Positions 58,215 through 64,000 of a stretch of DNA of 64,000 nucleotides are shown here, one piece after another (positions within the stretch are counted from its first letter, which is position 1; each line of letters starts with the position of its first letter). The position numbers and the translations under genes are program-made. The stretch covers positions 372,001-436,000 of the forward strand of contig SRSI01000077.1 in NCBI GenBank assembly GCA_005656395.1, written 5' to 3'. The notes under the pieces are model-generated. The model did no database searches. It worked only from the letters and a program-made list of their open reading frames with translations, and had not been told where the DNA came from. Source of the DNA: Strongyloides papillosus (Eukaryota > Nematoda > Chromadorea > Rhabditida > Strongyloididae).

Positions 58215-59129
58215 ATATTCATATGTCTATCTTTTAAAACCATATGTCTGGTAAAAACAGCTTTAACATATCATACGGTAATTAAACTTCGACTTATCAA
58301 ATGTAAAATATACTTTTCATAATTGTTTTGTTGGAACAAAATTTTTTTTCAATGTTAATATTAAGAGAATTGATTTTATAGCTAATTGGTTTTACTATTT
58401 AGCCTTTTTATAATACATCCGTTGTTGACGATATTTTTTAAATGACAACTTTTTCTAAGATATCTATACTCAATCTATTTACATATCATTTTTCTTAATA
58501 ATTGGTTATTAAAATTTTACTCATTCAATGGTAAATTTCAATATTTTTAAATAGTATTCTTAAGTTTTTCACCAGAAATTTAGAGCCAATTCTTAACACA
58601 AATGTTCCTTTTACATACGTCTTATTTATAACATTCCAGACAATGAACGTTGCACCAATTGATTCCGTCTTATGATGATATAAATGATTACAAATGCGTT
58701 TTAATGCAAAATAGTTAAGAAATTTTTTTTACATCATCATCCATGTATTATGATATAGAAAATAATAATCATATCCATACTTTCCTTGTAATTTTAAATA
58801 ATTTTTCTATTACCAGTTATCTGAAAAATATTATTTTCTTAGGGTTATTTGGTTTCTTGTCTGTCAATGCGATTGAGTAAAAAGGAAGCCTTTTAACGCG
58901 AACCTCTGACTTCATTTACCCAAATCCACTGAGACTTTTCGTTTTAATTTTATTTATAGCATCTTCTTTCAGTTACTGTCATAAATTTTACTATTATACA
59001 ATTTTTCAAATATTTTCGCTGTTCTGTCATTATATATATATTTGTATATATATATAAAGTATCTTAACATATATTCTTTTCTATCCATACAAGTAATTAT
59101 TATATAACACATTTTAGTAAATCTTCAAT
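58215..59129. other. calmodulin 5' region
   Basis: A 915-bp spacer between the retroelement and calmodulin. A GC-richer patch near 58860-58950 (GCGATTGAGTAAAAAGG, then TTTAACGCGAACC) may be a promoter or 5' UTR exon. CATTTTAG ending at 59116 lies just before the ATG and could be a trans-splice acceptor. There is a TA-rich repeat near 59030-59060. Confidence 0.5.
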
Positions 59130-59797
<668 letters not shown>

Positions 59798-60933
59798 ATA
59801 TCGCGTGGTGGACATTTCCTTTTGTCAATTGTTCCCGTTTTGAAATAACTTTACACCTTTCCGAAAATTATCTCAAAGAACCCTGTCCCCTTTATAAAAT
59901 ACTGTCTGTCTGATGTGACCCTGTTCTTTAAGCTTCTCATCGTTTTCATGATAATATTTATATATGATGTATACGTATTTTATATGCTAATTTAATTATG
60001 AGATTTATGAAGAATTTGTGATTTTTTTATCTCTACAATTTCCTGAAAAAAATTTTTTTATTATTTCTTGTGGAAAGCCTGTCTTGTGTGTATAATCTTT
60101 TATTTGATTCAACTTTCATTTTTTAAAATTTTTTTATCGAATCAACAACACAGAAAGAACGCATAACGGCATTTTATAAACATCATCGTAATATTTAATG
60201 ATAGATTAACAAACTTTATTTGTTAATGTCTTTATATATTTGATACATAACATTTCTTACTTAGTGCTCTTTTTACTAGTATTACTTAATATAATAATTG
60301 CTCTAATGAAGAAAGATGTTGCTATAAGTATTCTCATAATATCATGTCTGAAGCAATATCATTTAATACATCAGTTTATCTTATTATCTGCTTCTATTAA
60401 AATTTATATGTAGAATGAATTTATAAATTTCATTTCAAACAAAAATTCATAATCTAGATTAGATTTTTATGCTTAAATTGTTTTTAATAAATTTATAAAA
60501 AAAAGTTGATATATTATAAAAATGAATGATAGTTGTATTTCGTGCCAGTGGCTTTTTCAACTTCTTAGCAAGGAATTACTTTTCAAGTATAATTGATATG
60601 TGCTAGTACAACATTTTTGAAAATAATAAATATTTAATGGTAATGCTTCATTAAAAAATCATTCTCATTTTAAAAACTTTTTATTCAATAGATTACTTAC
60701 TTAATGTTAATGGACGTACCTTTAACGGGAATAAATAAATTATGTCGGAAAAGTGTTATTATTATTCTTATAAAAGATAAACAAATATAAGAAACTATTA
60801 AAATAAAAAAGAATTATTTAAAGTATAGAGTTCTCTTTATACAACACTTTATGTCATATTTTTAAAAATATTTTCAAATAATATTATTAACAAAAATTAA
60901 TTATTAAAGTAATAAATTTTATATTTACGGAAA
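59798..60933. other. convergent 3' UTR spacer, calmodulin and TRIM9-like genes
   Basis: The first 150 bp after the calmodulin stop are relatively GC-rich (CTGTCTGTCTGATGTGACC), as is common in calmodulin 3' UTRs. The rest is AT-rich with no gene seen. Confidence 0.55.
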
Positions 60934-62709
60934 CTATAAACATGATTCAGTTAATTCTACTGCATATTTCGGTGGTGATAACCCACTTTTAATTGTAACT
61001 TTTGAATTACAATTAACACTTATAGCTGGATAGTATAATCCTTTAGGCATATTTTTAAATGCAAATGTGTCATTTTCAAAAATTAAAGGTTTTCTATTTA
61101 CAATAAATGATAAAGTACCTTTATCACAATTAAGTAACACACCAATTATACTTCCTTTCCCAATTCCACCCGCAATTCTACCGTGATGTTTATCATTATG
61201 AAGATACCAACTTCTTTCATTGTCAATATACATAGACCAACTAAATAAATCACGTCCTAACATAGCATTTCTATTTGTATTATAATAACTAACTCCAACA
61301 ACAATGTCAGCATTTATTGTAAGATTATCAACTATTACCTCCCAATAATGGGTACCTTTTGAAAAGTAAACACTTCCTAAGACAACATTATAATCCAAAG
61401 TACTTCCTGTTACTGTCATTTGATTTTTTGACAAAATAACTTCTTGCTGGTTCTCATTTTTTTCTAAATTAAACCAAGGTACCGGGGCTGTTTGAAGTGT
61501 TATAACTTCTGAGGGGTTACTCACACCACAACAGTTAAATGCTTTAACACGTGCTTGATAATATGTATTAAAATGTAAACCATATATAGAGCAACAACTT
61601 TCAGGACCACGATAAACTTCTCTAAATTTTTCTTTCTTCTCCTTATCAATTAAAGCTATTTCTAGAATGTACCCATCTATAGAAATGCTTTGATCTTTTA
61701 ATCCCCATACTATTGAGACAGAGTTATTCTCAGCTGAACATTCATTTGGTATAAATTCTGGTTGATTAGGTACTGTAAAGAATCAAAAAGATTAATTTTT
61801 TGTTAACCATATATATTAAATGACAGTTTACAAAATACTATAGAGTTACTTAATCTACAATAATCACTAAATATAAGGGACAATATATAATGGTACAGAA
61901 AATTATACTTAAATATTACTAATATATAATAAATACAAATAAAAGTGTACCTTGTCGGAAAGATGAGAAATTACCAGCTTCATTTATATCAATGATATTC
62001 TTTTGTACTAAATAAAAAGTTATTTATAAAGTAATTTTTAAAAATTTGAATCTTTAAACGAGATGGTTCTTAACATACCTTTTTTTTGAGCAAAGTTAAG
62101 ATTATTTATTGAATGTTCCAAGTGGGAGGTATTTAAACTTAAAACAATTTCTGTATCAAATTCTAATTTACTTTTCATGTTTTTATCCCATAGAAAGTCA
62201 TGATTAATTGTTCTATTAGATATAGGTTGTGATATTTCCATAAATGATAATGGATCATTTTCTTTTAATATTTCTATACAATATTGTATTAAAGCAGTCG
62301 TTTTTGAAAGGTGTTGGGAGCATTTTGTAATTTGATCTTTTAAACGTGTACGCTAAAAAAAGAGAATAAAATGTTAAATAATTTTTAAAAATGGTATTTA
62401 AAATATGTTAAAGTGATTAGAAAGATAAAAAAATAATCTTTGTAGATTAATGTTTGCATTTTTATAAAATGTCATTTGAATAATATTTTAACTTACAATA
62501 GATTTTCTCTCTTTCTCAACAATTTGAAATAAATTATGTTTCTTTTCCTCAAGTCTACTAATAATATCATTTATTTGATTTTCAATTTTTCTTTTGACCT
62601 CATCACTACATTGATTAACATATTCATGATGTTGCTTTAACTTTCCAATATCTTCAGTTGCTATTTTTGCTTTCTCTGAGAGTGATGTTAAAATTTTTGA
62701 TAATTCACC
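60934..62709 (-). CDS. madd-2: TRIM9/TRIM67/MADD-2-like ubiquitin ligase, C-terminal part (5' end outside window)
   Basis: Four exons on the minus strand, 62497-62709, 62079-62352, 61951-62007 and 60934-61772, have consistent phases (0, 1, 1) and give 460 C-terminal residues. In order they encode a coiled coil (LSKILTSLSEKAKIA to EKERKSI), the COS-box region (LIQYCIEILKENDPLSFMEIS and HSINNLNFAQKK, close to YCLEVIKENDP and SIHQLDF in TRIM9), an FN3 domain (IDGYILEIAL, FREVYRG, YGLHFNTYYQARVKAFN) and a SPRY domain (GSVYFSKGTHYWEV, WSMYIDNERSWYLHN, GVLLNCDKGTLSFI). The upstream exon begins after TTTTATAG in phase 0, so RING and B-box exons must lie further right, beyond 64000 or missed in the spacer. 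MADD-2 acts with netrin/UNC-40 signalling in axon branching and muscle-arm guidance; that role is inferred. Confidence 0.9.
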
Positions 62710-64000
62710 CTATAAAAATAAAATACAATATGAGGAAATATTATATTAGTTTTAAAATTTTTCAATTTCCATAAGCTAAATATGCCGTACAAACTTTCAG
62801 AATTTGTAAAATTATATTAAGTATAAAAGCAATTATTACATGTATATATAGCGTGTGTATCATCTTCAATTCCTTGATTTATCTTAATTTTTTATATAAA
62901 AATTTTAATGGATATGAAAGTTATTTACTAAGGAGATATTAGATATTAATTGTCAGCATGAAGTTTTTCTATTTTACGTGTCCAATTAAGACGTTTTATT
63001 AATTGAAAGATAACACGCAACTGGAGTCCAAGGACTCAAAAATTTTTACATTTACTCATCATTTTGTATGTGCTTTTATATAACTATAATAACATTAGTT
63101 AATGGCATTGAAAAGATAATGAGATTCATTAGATTACAAAATTGCGCAATCTTGATAACAGAGCGCTGTATGATTAAGTCTTAATTACACCTTATTGAGT
63201 TTGATCAATCAAAGTTCCGAGAGAATAAAAGAGTGAAAAGAATGTTAGATGAAAGAGTTAATTAACCATAAAATGGCAAAATGTTTAAATTGATGAATCT
63301 TTTTTGACAAATGTATTATTACATTTATCTTGTACATTACACTTCATCGTAAACAACATTTACAAAATTGTCATTGCTACAGAATATTATTTCAATGCGC
63401 ATTTTAGAAGACTATCTAATTATCATTTATTTAAATGGCATGCCATTATCATGTACAATACAAATAATTTTAATAACCTTTATTTAATATAATTTTTCTT
63501 TTTTTAAATAATGTTAGTGTAAAATCTATTGTTATTTAAGCGAAGAACTGACAATTATAAAAAAAATTAGTGAATAATTAATTTATTGAGTCATTCAAAC
63601 ACATTTATTTATTCTTAAATAACTTATACAATACTATGAAAATCAATCTACAATATAATCGCAATATATAGAAATTCAAATAATACTCCATTATTATGCC
63701 TTGTTTAAATAAAACTTAAATGACACATACAATAGTCTTCATGTATGTATTTATTTTTTTGTTAATAATATAACAATAAATTTTTTAAAAATTTATGTGA
63801 TTGGAATGGAAGTAATTGTAATTTAAAAAAAAGAATATTTATTAATACTTATGAAAAAGATGTAATTTGACAACCACACCTAAATTATTCATTGTAAGGG
63901 TTCATAAAGTTCATTGAAATATGATTCATAATTATAAGAAGAGGAAACCGCTTTTTTAACAGTCCTGGCACTTTATTCATATTTTTATGATAAGTGACAA
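62710..64000. other. probable large intron of the TRIM9-like gene, right edge
   Basis: No RING or B-box cysteine/histidine pattern could be read on the minus strand, so the remaining 5' exons are probably beyond the window. The sequence is AT-rich with slightly GC-richer patches near 62970-63260. No other gene was seen. Confidence 0.5.

Overview
The window looks like nuclear DNA of a very AT-rich nematode, most likely a clade IV worm of the Strongyloides type. The evidence is a nematode cuticle collagen, a secreted protein with the nematode 12-cysteine DB module, introns of mostly 40-75 bp with short GT...TTTTAG signals, and long AT-rich spacers. The genus is an inference. All gene models below were built by reading the splice sites by eye.

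Layout. 1-6.9 kb (mostly minus strand): three closely spaced genes, patatin-like lipase (5583-6882), EBAG9/RCAS1-like protein (1819-5384) and mitochondrial ribosomal protein S24 (1055-1610), in one orientation with about 200 bp between them. A secreted DB-module gene (3080-4755, plus strand) sits inside the single 2.8 kb intron of the EBAG9 gene. 6.9-16.8 kb is a gene-free stretch that carries two perfect CRE palindromes. 16.8-22.2 kb is a single-exon FNDC3-like gene with nine FN3 domains and a C-terminal membrane anchor. 23.2 kb holds a tiny secreted Tyr/Gly-rich peptide gene. 24.9-25.8 kb is a mariner-derived fold-back element. 26.3-28.5 kb holds a dsRNA-binding protein and a lipid phosphate phosphatase in tandem. 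29.7-33.8 kb is a short-type ABCC (MRP4-like) transporter, convergent with a peroxisomal 2-hydroxyacid oxidase (34.2-35.4 kb). 38-43.4 kb holds a KH-domain protein, a cuticle collagen, a GST-like protein and a small membrane protein whose start is unresolved. 45.1-46.4 kb is a Ddi1-type UBL/aspartyl protease/UBA protein. 46.4-53.9 kb is a second gene-poor stretch. 53.9-58.2 kb is a complete DIRS/PAT-type tyrosine-recombinase retrotransposon. 59.1-59.8 kb is calmodulin in five exons. 60.9-62.7 kb is the 3' part of a TRIM9/MADD-2-like gene that runs off the right edge on the minus strand.

The most striking item is the DIRS-type element. It has 118-bp inverted terminal repeats that I read as identical, an internal complementary region that copies both outer ends, and two uninterrupted ORFs (Gag-like/RT/RNase H/MT-like, and a tyrosine recombinase with its R, HxxR and Y residues). 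It looks recent and lies about 0.9 kb upstream of the calmodulin start codon. The host genes are a mix of housekeeping and cuticle or secreted functions; apart from the two possible polycistronic clusters I see no shared pathway.
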